Positions 1 to 7,700 of a DNA stretch of 15,783 bases are shown piece after piece (position 1 is the stretch's first letter; each line of letters opens with the position of its first letter). This DNA is from Ignavibacteriales bacterium UBA6490 (GTDB taxonomy: Bacteria > Bacteroidota > Ignavibacteria > Ignavibacteriales > Ignavibacteriaceae). The translations under genes and the position numbers were made by a program. The stretch covers positions 56,794 through 72,576 of the forward strand of contig DJMM01000017.1 of the NCBI GenBank assembly GCA_002435365.1, given 5' to 3'. The notes under the pieces were generated by a model. That model was not told where the DNA came from and did no database searches. It saw nothing but the letters and a program-made list of their open reading frames with translations.

Positions 1-162
1 TTCAGCAGTGAATTTTATTTAAATTACAACCAGACCTATCCCCTGCCCGACGGCTACGAATACCGTGAAAATATTTATAAACTATACCACGTTATGAACC
101 ACCTGAATCTCTTCGGCAGCGGGTATTATCATCAGGCAATTAGTCTGATGAAATTTTATTGA
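1..162 (+). CDS. Fructosamine-3-kinase family protein, C-terminal fragment
   Basis: Frame 1 is open from the window edge to a TGA at 160-162, giving the last 53 residues of a protein. The segment contains YPLPDGYEYRENIYKLYHVM followed by NHLNLFGSGYYHQA. This matches the well-conserved C-terminal end of the fructosamine/ketosamine-3-kinase family, where the usual form is PLPxGYxxRxxLYxLYHxLNHxNLFGxxY. Family members are cytoplasmic APH-fold kinases that phosphorylate the sugar of glycated proteins or amines, leading to deglycation. The start and the catalytic core lie outside the window, so activity cannot be judged. No obvious terminator follows the stop. The family call rests on motif memory, but the pattern is distinctive. 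Confidence 0.82.
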   Translation, partial: FSSEFYLNYNQTYPLPDGYEYRENIYKLYHVMNHLNLFGSGYYHQAISLMKFY

Positions 163-323
163 TCATAATTTAATATATCAGACCGCATCAAAATTGTTCG
201 ATTACTTCCGGCTTCATCTGCTTCAAAAAGCATCTGGAATTCTCAAGATAAGACAATGCAGACACCGGTATAAATATTCTGTTTCTGCTATAGTTTCTGT
301 CCTGTTTCATAACTCATTTTAAC

Positions 324-375
324 CCCATTCTGACCTGGTTCTGATCCCAAAAAAATGAGAACAGAATGGGATCAG
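324..375. repeat. Interleaved inverted repeats
   Basis: CCCATTCTG at 324-332 is exactly complementary to CAGAATGGG at 362-370. CTGATCCC at 341-348 is exactly complementary to GGGATCAG at 368-375. The two right arms overlap by three bases and the two left arms are in swapped order, so only one pairing can form at a time. This looks like the decayed end of a small repetitive element rather than a terminator, because no T-run follows. Confidence 0.6.
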
Positions 376-380
376 TCCCG

Positions 381-402
381 GGTTAGAATCAGGTTAGAAT
401 CA
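381..402. repeat. Tandem 11-bp direct repeat
   Basis: GGTTAGAATCA occurs twice without a gap (381-391 and 392-402), followed by a partial GATCAGGT. It abuts the inverted repeats at 324-375 and probably belongs to the same element. Only two copies are visible. Confidence 0.6.
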
Positions 403-511
403 GATCAGGTGTCCAATCAGAACTTAATGTTTTATAATGGATTAGTTGACCTGTCTCCGGAGTGGTACCCGGGAGTTTTTATCCAGGGAGTGTCTTTTTT
501 TGAGATAGGGA

Positions 512-568
512 AAGGTGCAGCTGTTTTAGTCAGAATTTTTCTTAGAGGATTTAAACAATCTGCACCTT
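512..568. repeat. Spaced 9-bp inverted repeat
   Basis: AAGGTGCAG at 512-520 is exactly complementary to CTGCACCTT at 560-568, with 39 bases between. It lies just beyond the stop of the SIS gene. It could form a long-loop hairpin in that mRNA, but no T-run follows on either strand, so I do not call it a terminator. Confidence 0.45.
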
Positions 569-575
569 AAAATAA

Positions 576-1337
576 TCAAACGCCTGCAATCCGTTTTTTA
601 TACATATCTAGCGCTTCGGTAAGGCGATCTCTTGCTGTGGTATCACCCGGCACGTTATGGGAAGGATGAATATACAGCTTTACACCCCTGTCCGCCAATA
701 TTTCGGCAACAGTGGTAACAGTCATCCAAACAGCAGTCACGAATGCCATCGTTGAAACGGGACCGATTTTATCGAAATGATTTTTCAGTTTTACCGATGC
801 ATCCTGTATGGGCACACAGGTATCCACAATAATATCGGCAAGCTGGAAGATCGTTTTGCCGGATGAATGTCTGGTCTGCTTTCCTTCCGCTTCAGCCGCG
901 CTTCCGAATACAATCAGCTTCATTCCGAGTCTTTTCGCTTCAAGTGCGACATCGATATTTACTGCATTTATGCCGGTATGCGAGAATACCCACATGCAGT
1001 CTCTCTTATCAAATGTATATCCCTTCATAATTTCAATGCCGTAGCCTTCCACCCTTTCCAGGAAAACAAAATCGTGGACATTCATGCCGCCGACAATATT
1101 AGTAAAGAAGGTAAGCGGAAGCTCGATCATCGGATGGAATCCCACAAAACCGCCGATCCTGGGATACATTTCCTCGATGGGAAGTGTAGCATGTCCGCAA
1201 CCGAAGGTATGGACCCATCTGCCGGCTTCTATTGTATCTGCCATGGCATGGGCGGCAGCTTTTATATTTTCCAGTTGTGTACTCTCAATTTTATCCATCA
1301 CACTTTTAGCATTTTCTAGCCATTGTTTAGCAAGCAT
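576..1337 (-). CDS. SIS-domain phosphosugar-binding protein (UPF0309-like)
   Basis: This 253-residue protein carries one SIS (sugar isomerase) domain, the fold that binds phosphosugars in isomerases, etherases and sugar-responsive regulators. Visible landmarks are FGCGHA at residues 45-50, IEEMYPRIGG at 54-63, the second phosphosugar loop VFSHTGINAVNID around 117-129, and RHSSGK at 156-161. The order and spacing match the UPF0309 type of single-SIS protein, whose reaction is not firmly established. There is no helix-turn-helix, signal peptide or membrane segment, so it should be cytoplasmic. The ATG is preceded by GGAG eight bases upstream. It is the last gene of the ROK-MFS-SIS run, 17 bases after the transporter, so it probably acts on or senses the phosphorylated product of the kinase. 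It could be an isomerase or an etherase-like enzyme; the sequence does not decide. Confidence 0.85.
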   Translation of the reverse strand: MLAKQWLENAKSVMDKIESTQLENIKAAAHAMADTIEAGRWVHTFGCGHATLPIEEMYPRIGGFVGFHPMIELPLTFFTNIVGGMNVHDFVFLERVEGYGIEIMKGYTFDKRDCMWVFSHTGINAVNIDVALEAKRLGMKLIVFGSAAEAEGKQTRHSSGKTIFQLADIIVDTCVPIQDASVKLKNHFDKIGPVSTMAFVTAVWMTVTTVAEILADRGVKLYIHPSHNVPGDTTARDRLTEALDMYKKRIAGV

Positions 1338-1354
1338 TTTATTAACTCCGGATT

Positions 1355-2512
1355 TTATATTTTTATTTTATTTGAAATTCTTTTAAGAACTACTGAAAGA
1401 GCAAGCATCATTAAAATGACGCTTGTAATAAGAACCAACGGAAATTTATTAATTCCGTACGACTGCGATATTACCCCTACCAGCCAGTTTACAACTGTAT
1501 TGCCGATAAGTGCAATAGTAATCACGAAACTGAATGCAGTTCCGGTAAGATTCGGATAAAGTTCCCCCACATATCCCAGCACCACCGGAAATCCGGGTGC
1601 AAAGCCGATTCCCAGCAATGCGATTCCGATATAAATGATTATGATGTCAGCAGAGAACAGTAAAATCAAGCCGCCTACAATTACAAGTGTGAGGCAGGTA
1701 AATAATACGATAAAGGACTGAACTTTTTTAAGCAGGAAACCCAGAACGAGCCGGGCAGCCAGCAGGCCCGCGTTAAGAATAGTCAATGCAAAGAGGGCAT
1801 CTTTAGTATTGAAGCCGCTTCCCTGCTCCAGGAAGCTGGTTGTCCAGTTATTGGTAATACCTTCAATCGCGCTTTCAAAAAAGAGCACCATTCCGAACAG
1901 AAGGAGTGTGATATTAAAGAGCTTCGGGATTTCCTTTATAGGAAAACCCTGTGCCTGTTTAGGTGAAGGAAAACTTATGGATAAAAAATATATGACCGGC
2001 AGGATTATGAAAGCGCCGACAAAGGCAATAATTGTAGAATAAGGCACCAGTCCTGAAAGTGATCCGAGCAGCGCCGGCATACCCATTGCGCCAATGCCGA
2101 AGAAAACTCCCAGGAAACTTAAATTAGCTCCCTTGCCTTCCGAGCTGATATCGGAGACCAGTGCATTGGTTGCCCCGTTTATTACGCCGCCTCCGAAGCC
2201 GATAAATAAAAAAGCTGCCTGCAGGGCAAAAAAAGAATTTGAAAAGGATATAATTTCAAATGCAGCGGCAATTAAGAGGGAGCTTATTATTAATATTAAT
2301 TTATAGCCGTACCTGTCGACAGAGGGACCGAAAATGAGGGAGCCGGCCAATATCCCGAACGGCAGAATTGCGGTAAGCGATCCGGCAGCAAGGTCATCCA
2401 GCGCATAAGTTTCCTTTATAAAAGTAAGGGCTGTACCCAGCGATAAAAACACCATTCCGAACAGCAGCATACCGATACAGGAAGCTGCAAAGACAAGATT
2501 TTTTTTATACAT
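1355..2512 (-). CDS. Major facilitator superfamily transporter, probable sugar uptake
   Basis: This is a 385-residue polytopic inner-membrane protein with about twelve hydrophobic segments. The MFS signature loop after the second segment is clear: GPSVDRYGYK at residues 62-71. Glycine-rich segments such as LFIGFGGGVINGATNALVSD and LLGIGFAPGFPVVLGYVGEL are typical of sugar-type MFS carriers. The substrate is inferred from neighbours (ROK kinase upstream, SIS protein downstream): an unphosphorylated hexose or amino sugar, probably by proton symport. The start is well supported. The Shine-Dalgarno GAGG at 2521-2524 overlaps the TGA stop of the upstream ROK gene, and the gap is only 10 bases, which suggests translational coupling and co-transcription. 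Nothing looks truncated; the length is slightly short but within the family range. Confidence 0.88.
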   Translation of the reverse strand: MYKKNLVFAASCIGMLLFGMVFLSLGTALTFIKETYALDDLAAGSLTAILPFGILAGSLIFGPSVDRYGYKLILIISSLLIAAAFEIISFSNSFFALQAAFLFIGFGGGVINGATNALVSDISSEGKGANLSFLGVFFGIGAMGMPALLGSLSGLVPYSTIIAFVGAFIILPVIYFLSISFPSPKQAQGFPIKEIPKLFNITLLLFGMVLFFESAIEGITNNWTTSFLEQGSGFNTKDALFALTILNAGLLAARLVLGFLLKKVQSFIVLFTCLTLVIVGGLILLFSADIIIIYIGIALLGIGFAPGFPVVLGYVGELYPNLTGTAFSFVITIALIGNTVVNWLVGVISQSYGINKFPLVLITSVILMMLALSVVLKRISNKIKI

Positions 2513-2522
2513 ACGGTTTACC

Positions 2523-3470
2523 TCAAATGGAATTTGTCAACGCTAAATAACCGGCACCGATCAGACCTGCATCGCTGCCAAGTTCAGATCCGCACAGCTC
2601 AACCTGATTGATACTTATGGGCTGTGCCCACTTCCGGGCTTCCGCATAAATTTCATCAAGGAATTCAAGGGCCGGACCAAACACCCCGCCGCCGAAAATT
2701 ATTTTTTCGGGATTAAACAGGCTTACCAGATTTGCAACCGTCATTCCCCAGTACCCTATGGCATTCCTGATTACTTTTACAGCAATAACATCCTCGGTCT
2801 TATATGCTTCAAAAATATCTTTTGCGTTGAACTCAATATTTTCAAGAATAGAAACACCGGTATAGCTTTTATCGTTAAGATAATCTTTTGCAACTTTTAC
2901 AAGGCCTTCGCCGGAGGCATTGTATTCAAAGCATCCCACAGAAACGTACTCATCGCGGAATGGTCTGTTCAGGGCCAGCCAGCCTATTGCCCCGGCAATA
3001 TCATGCGAACCGCGGAGCACTTTTTCATCGATCATTATTCCTGCGCCTATTCCTGTGCCTACTGCCAGGAATACCGCATCTTTCAATCCTTTAGCTGCGC
3101 CTTTCCATTTTTCGCCCAGAATATAGCAGGCGCGGTCGCTGTCGATTTCAACATTTATTTTAGAATCGATGTGTGCTTCAACTTCATCCAGAAGCGGATA
3201 ATCATCCCATTCAGGAATATTGGGTGCCCATACTTTTCCGGTACTTTTGTAACTTATTCCGGGAACGCAGATCCCTACTGCTTTTATCCTGTCGCCTTTT
3301 ACGGAATGATTTTCAATCAGGTACTTTATAAGCTTTACAACCAGCGCCCCTGCATTTTTACCTTTTCTTTTTTCAAGCGGATAGACCTGCTTAAGAAGAA
3401 TCTCGCCCTTCTCCGAAAAAACTGCTCCTGATAATTTTGTGCCGCCGAGATCAATTCCTATTACCGACAT
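2523..3470 (-). CDS. ROK-family sugar kinase (intact paralogue)
   Basis: This 315-residue cytoplasmic protein is predicted to phosphorylate a hexose or N-acetylhexosamine with ATP. It has the first phosphate motif DLGGTK at residues 7-12, the catalytic-loop segment IDSDRACYILGE at 109-120 with Asp112 aligned to the ROK catalytic base, and the second phosphate motif GTGIGAG at 138-144. The zinc-site region is divergent. Where most ROK kinases have GEIGH and CxCGxxGCxE, this protein has GAIGW (160-164) and only VGCFE (178-182), so it belongs to a ROK branch without the full zinc motif. Substrate cannot be assigned from motifs; glucose, GlcNAc or a related sugar are candidates. GAGG lies upstream of the ATG. 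A good promoter sits at 3500-3527, making this the first gene of a ROK-MFS-SIS operon. Confidence 0.88.
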   Translation of the reverse strand: MSVIGIDLGGTKLSGAVFSEKGEILLKQVYPLEKRKGKNAGALVVKLIKYLIENHSVKGDRIKAVGICVPGISYKSTGKVWAPNIPEWDDYPLLDEVEAHIDSKINVEIDSDRACYILGEKWKGAAKGLKDAVFLAVGTGIGAGIMIDEKVLRGSHDIAGAIGWLALNRPFRDEYVSVGCFEYNASGEGLVKVAKDYLNDKSYTGVSILENIEFNAKDIFEAYKTEDVIAVKVIRNAIGYWGMTVANLVSLFNPEKIIFGGGVFGPALEFLDEIYAEARKWAQPISINQVELCGSELGSDAGLIGAGYLALTNSI

Positions 3471-3499
3471 AATTAATCCTCAGAATTTTATACCGGTAA

Positions 3500-3527
3500 C
3501 TTATAAGCATTATATGAGAATTGTCAA
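3500..3527 (-). promoter_or_regulatory. Sigma-70-like promoter of the ROK-MFS-SIS operon
   Basis: Read on the minus strand, TTGACA (3527-3522) is followed after 16 bases by TATAAG (3505-3500). The expected transcript start, near 3493, falls on the 8-bp palindrome TACCGGTA (3491-3498), a possible operator or simply chance. The ROK ATG at 3470 lies a short leader downstream. Confidence 0.6.
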
Positions 3528-3552
3528 GAAAGAATTTCTTTTAAAAAAAATA

Positions 3553-3580
3553 TTGACATTTAGAGAAAAGTTGCTATAGA
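3553..3580 (+). promoter_or_regulatory. Candidate sigma-70-like promoter reading antisense into the degenerate ROK gene
   Basis: On the plus strand, TTGACA (3553-3558) is followed after 16 bases by TATAGA (3575-3580). It ends exactly where the 3' end of the minus-strand ROK paralogue begins, so a transcript from it would be antisense to that gene. The surrounding AT-rich sequence raises the chance of a random match. Confidence 0.35.
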
Positions 3581-4528
3581 TCAGATTTTTTTCAATGCCA
3601 GATGACCTGCACCGAGAAGACCTGCATTTTCGCCCAGCTGGGAAGGAACAAATTTTACCTGTTTGAAGAAAAGCGGGTGGGTCCATTTTTCAGCTTCGTT
3701 CCTTATTTCAGGAATAAATTTTACGGCCGGACCAAAAAGCATTCCCCCGAATATAAGTATCTCCGGGTTGAATAAATTTATGAGGTTTGCGGAAGCCATT
3801 CCCCATAACTCAACAACAGAGTTCAGGGCTTCAGTGGCTAATGCATCTTTCATCTCGTACGCGGTAAAGATATCCTGGGCAGTGAGAGGTTCTTTATTTT
3901 TCAGAATTCCTTTATAATTTTTTTTAGACTCCAGGGCGCTGTTTACGTAATTAAGGAGACCCTTTGAGCTGGCAAGATGCTCAAAGCAGCCCTTATTTCT
4001 GTATTCTTCTTTATAAGGCTGTTTCAATGCCATCCATCCGGACGCTCCGGCTCCGTCATTAAACCCATGCAGAATTTTACCATCGATGAGTACACCTGCT
4101 CCGATACCGGTACCGATCGATAAAAATATTGCATTTCTGCACTTCTTTGCTGCACCAAGCCAGCTTTCGCCGAGAATATCGCACGTCCTTTTACTTGCAA
4201 TTTTCACAAGTATCTTATAATCAACAAGGAAATTGCTCACTTCTTTCTTCAGGTTATAATTCTGCCAGCCCGGAATATTGGGAGCCCACACTTCCCCCGA
4301 CCTGGAAAAGTAAATTCCGGGTACTCCGATTCCAAGTGATCTGATCTGAATTGGTTTGTTTGTAAAGTCAGTGATAATTTTTCTTGTTTTCTGGCGGATC
4401 AGGTTGCTTACTTCCTGTCCCCTGCAGCCGGATATATCAGTTGTTTCTTTTTCGAGAATGAGACCGCTTTTACTAATAGCAGCACAGGTAAAGCGGGTAC
4501 TGAAAAGATCGACAGCAAGAACAGCCAA
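3581..4528 (-). CDS. Degenerate ROK-family paralogue, probable pseudokinase
   Basis: A clear paralogue of the adjacent ROK kinase. It shares VPGI, GEVWAPNIPGW, GTGIGAGVLID, a GCFE segment and LFNPEILIFGG. However, the first phosphate motif reads DLFSTR instead of DLGGTK, and the catalytic loop reads IASKRTCDILGE instead of IDSDRACYILGE. The aligned Asp112 is therefore Lys and the nearby Asp110 is Ala. Sugar phosphorylation seems unlikely; a sugar-sensing or partner role is possible but unproven. No HTH domain is present. I chose the TTG start at 4528 because AGGAA lies six bases upstream, the protein then has 315 residues exactly like its neighbour, and its first residues align with MSVIGIDLGG. 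An in-frame ATG at 4594 would add 22 residues of low-complexity sequence and lies upstream of the best promoter. The frame is uninterrupted, which argues against simple decay. Confidence 0.82.
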   Translation of the reverse strand: MAVLAVDLFSTRFTCAAISKSGLILEKETTDISGCRGQEVSNLIRQKTRKIITDFTNKPIQIRSLGIGVPGIYFSRSGEVWAPNIPGWQNYNLKKEVSNFLVDYKILVKIASKRTCDILGESWLGAAKKCRNAIFLSIGTGIGAGVLIDGKILHGFNDGAGASGWMALKQPYKEEYRNKGCFEHLASSKGLLNYVNSALESKKNYKGILKNKEPLTAQDIFTAYEMKDALATEALNSVVELWGMASANLINLFNPEILIFGGMLFGPAVKFIPEIRNEAEKWTHPLFFKQVKFVPSQLGENAGLLGAGHLALKKI

Positions 4529-4553
4529 GTTTAATTCCTGATTTTTAGTTAAT

Positions 4554-4581
4554 TTAATAGTAATTTCAAAGTAAAAGTCAA
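4554..4581 (-). promoter_or_regulatory. Sigma-70-like promoter of the degenerate ROK gene
   Basis: Read on the minus strand, TTGACT (4581-4576) is followed after 16 bases by TATTAA (4559-4554). The predicted transcript start, about 4547, lies downstream of the ATG at 4594 but upstream of the TTG at 4528 and its AGGAA (4539-4535). This supports the TTG start. Confidence 0.5.
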
Positions 4582-4611
4582 GTTTTTTTTTCAAAAAAAA
4601 TATTAATTGAC

Positions 4612-4625
4612 TTAACCCGCGTTAA
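4612..4625. promoter_or_regulatory. Candidate operator palindrome in the divergent gap
   Basis: TTAAC-CCGC-GTTAA is a 14-bp inverted repeat with perfect 5-bp arms, between the divergent ROK paralogue and the TonB receptor. Its first base overlaps a plus-strand TTGACT (4607-4612), and its arms resemble operators of the LacI type. No regulator gene is visible in the window, and the downstream -10 is weak, so this is a candidate only. Confidence 0.35.
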
Positions 4626-4650
4626 TGAATAGCTTGATTATGTATGCTAA

Positions 4651-4668
4651 AATATTTTTAAAAATATT
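4651..4668. repeat. Perfect 18-bp AT-only palindrome
   Basis: AATATTTTTAAAAATATT is identical to its own reverse complement. It lies about 80 bases upstream of the TonB receptor start. It may be a protein-binding site or a bend, or a chance product of AT-rich sequence. Confidence 0.4.
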
Positions 4669-4746
4669 CAGAGGCCATCTGATAATCAAAACCATCGATT
4701 ATAAATATATAAATAGATATTCAAATAATCACCATTAAGGATAAGT

Positions 4747-7700
4747 ATGAAGAGATTATACAACATGCTCCTTATAATATTAATTATGCTTCCGCTTGTT
4801 TCCGCCGATATCCTGGCAGCTACAGGTAAAATAAGGGGAAGGGTAATTGATAAATCAACTGGCGAACCGCTGCCCGGTGTAAATATTCTTATAACGCAAC
4901 AGGTCCTGCCGGACGGTTCAGAAGTGACATTAAATCAGACTCTGGGTGCAGCGACAGATGTTGAAGGATATTACTTCATTTTGAATGTACCTGTCGGACA
5001 GTATGCTGTACGTGCAAGTATCGTGGGGTATTCAACGGTCGTTCTTCGTCCTGTTAATGTTGATATCGACAGAACAATTGAAATAAACTACCAGCTTGAA
5101 CCGGCAACAATTGAGGTAGGCCAGGTTGTAGTTGTTGCACAGAGGGAAATGATAAAGAAGGATATCTCATCAACCCAGGAAATTATTGTTCCTGAGAGAC
5201 TTGAGCAAATGCCGGTTTTAAGAGTTGATGAATTTGTAAGAACGCTTAAGGGGGTTGAAATACAGAGCGGTTCACAGGGAAACGGTCTTAGTGTCCGAGG
5301 CGGTGCCATCAGGGAAACCGATGTACGTCTTGATGGTATATCACTGCGCGATCCGCGTTCTGAAAATTCTTACCTTGCTCTGAATACAACATCGGTAAAA
5401 GAGATACAGGTATTGACTGGCGGTTTCCAGGCAAAATACGGAGGAATCCGTTCAGGTCTGCTTAACGTAGTAACAAAAGACGGTCAGCGTGAAAAATATA
5501 CTTTTTCTGTAAAGTCGGATATTGTTCCTGCGCAAAAAAGATATTTCGGTACAAATCCGTGGAGCGATGAATCGTGGATTTACAGGATATATGCTGACAC
5601 TTCAGCAAACGGTTATGCCTGGCGTGGTGCATACGGAGATACCACAGTGCCGGCAGAATTCAGACAATTCAGAGGCTGGTCGAACAATTCAACTGAACCC
5701 AGGGCACTGGACTCACTGCAGAAACTTGAGCTTTGGAAACTGCAGCATCCGCAATATGCTTTCGGCACTAAGCCTGATATTTTTATTGAAGGAACTCTGA
5801 CAGGCCCGGTTCCCGGGGAATCAATTCCAATATTCGGTGAATTTGCAGGCCGTACAACATTCATGCTTGGATTTAAGTATGAGGATTCGCAAATACCCTT
5901 CCCGGTAGGTCCGCGCGACAGCTATGTCGACTGGAACGGGCAGCTAAAACTTACAACTCAGTTAAGCGGCAACATGCGTTTATCGCTTAACGGCATGTTT
6001 GCGAAAGTTTCAACGGTGAATGCCGGGGGATTTTCAACATACGGAGGCGCTCTCCTGGGTGAAGGAACAAGTTTCAGTTTTCTGAACAGTACTGAAAGTT
6101 CTGTCCGTTATGCAGCAAGACTGATTGGCGGCGGAAGTTTTAACCAGATTTTCAATAAAAGCCGTCTTCAGTATTTTGATCAAAGGTATGTAGTCGGCGG
6201 CGGTAAGTTCACGCACGCGTTGTCCGATAAAGCATTTTACACGCTTGATTTTCAGATCGGTTACACAGACCAGGATCTCAAGCCATTCTCGACAGATACC
6301 ACAGGCGGCGCCAATACAGTTGATTTTTACAGCGTTAAAGCAAAAAGAAATTACCGCTTTCTGGTACCTGATTACGGCTCCCCGAATGCCTCAACAAATT
6401 ACGGTTATGATGTTCTGAACACATTTACATTATTCGGCGGTCCGCAAAAAGTGGATTCATCATACTCATATGCATATCAATTAAGAGGAGATCTTACAGC
6501 TCAATTGGGCAGACACCATCAGATCGAGACCGGATTCCAGGTTGTACTTCAGGATCTCCTCGTTTATTCAGGTACCTGGTATCAATCGCAGCTCTCCTAC
6601 ACACCTGATACCTGGCAGTATTATAAAGCTACTCCGCTGGAGTTAGGAATATATGTTCAGGACAAACTTGAATTTGAAGGAATGATACTGAATGCCGGTT
6701 TGAGACTTGATTATTTAGATCCCATGAAAAAAGGATATGAACTAAGCTTCCCTGTCGACGAAGATTACAAGGAACTGCTGAATACCGTTTATAATAATCT
6801 TGCCGGCGATCCTGCAAGCTATGAAAGATGGGTGCTGTTCCGTGAACTTCTTAATAATCCTCCCGGCTGGCCGGAAACAAAAGATAAAACACAGTTTCAT
6901 ATTTCTCCGAGGCTGGGTGTATCATTCCCAATTACTGAAAGCAGTAAAATGTATTTCAACTATGGTCATTTCTACCAGAGACCCCCGGTTGCTTTCATGT
7001 ACCAGACCTACGTTGTTCAAGGTGGTGTTTCACTTCCTACACCAGGCCTGGAGATGGCAAAAACTATCTCTTATGAATTCGGTTATGAGCAGATGTTCTT
7101 CGATGAGCTGATCTTTAATGCAACGGCATATTACAAGGACATCAGGAACGAGCCGCTGAGCAGGCAGTATATTAATTACTATGGTGATAATCTGGTCTCA
7201 GAGTATGTACCCGATGCATACAGGGATGTAAGAGGTTTTGAGTTAAGATTTGAAAGACCGTACGGTACCTATTTCACTTTCACTGCAATGTACGATTATA
7301 TGCTGCAGAGTTCCGGGCAGACCGGTCTTTACAGAATTTTTGAGAACAGGCTGCTTGCCAGAAACGAGGAGCTTCGTTCTCCTTACCTTAACGAAGTTGA
7401 TCCGCTCCCGAGAGCAAATGTGAATCTTAATTTCCATACCCCGGTAAAATTCGGACCGGACTGGGGAGGGGTATTCCCGCTTGAGGATTGGTACCTAAGC
7501 TACTTCTTCGAGTGGAGGGATGGTGGAAGATTTTTATCCAATCCTTCTGAACCTGAAGTACAAAAAAGAATTTACATTGAGGCTGTTAACTATTGGAATG
7601 CCGACCTGAGATTATCGAAAGCATTCAATACCTCCTTCGGAAGCATGGAGATTGTACTCACTGTAAAAAATGTTCATAATAATAAATGGCTTAATATCAG

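Larger units (their letters stand above)
163..575. other. Non-coding gap between convergent genes
   Basis: About 410 bases separate the fructosamine-kinase fragment and the convergent SIS gene. I see no convincing gene here. The only notable open frame (355-570, 71 codons) has no recognisable domain and lies across repeat sequence. The first half (163-320) is unstructured to the eye. The second half carries the repeat mosaic at 321-410, a CTCCGGAG and CCCGGGAG pair around 456-477, and a spaced inverted repeat at 512-568. No GC-rich hairpin followed by a T-run was found for either flanking gene. Confidence 0.6.

Noticed and set aside
355..570. 71-codon open frame in the gap before the SIS gene
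   Set aside because: It begins inside repeat sequence, has no recognisable domain or convincing ribosome-binding site, and its composition follows the repeats.
867..1319. 150-codon plus-strand open frame opposite the SIS gene
   Set aside because: The minus-strand frame carries all SIS landmarks and a Shine-Dalgarno; the plus-strand product has none.
3529..3550. AAAGAA-T-TTCTTT near the end of the degenerate ROK gene as a terminator
   Set aside because: The stem is short and AT-only, so it is too weak to call.
4677..4705. TATAAA at 4700-4705 as the -10 of the TonB receptor promoter
   Set aside because: No acceptable -35 lies 16-18 bases upstream, and the stretch is so AT-rich that such matches are expected by chance.
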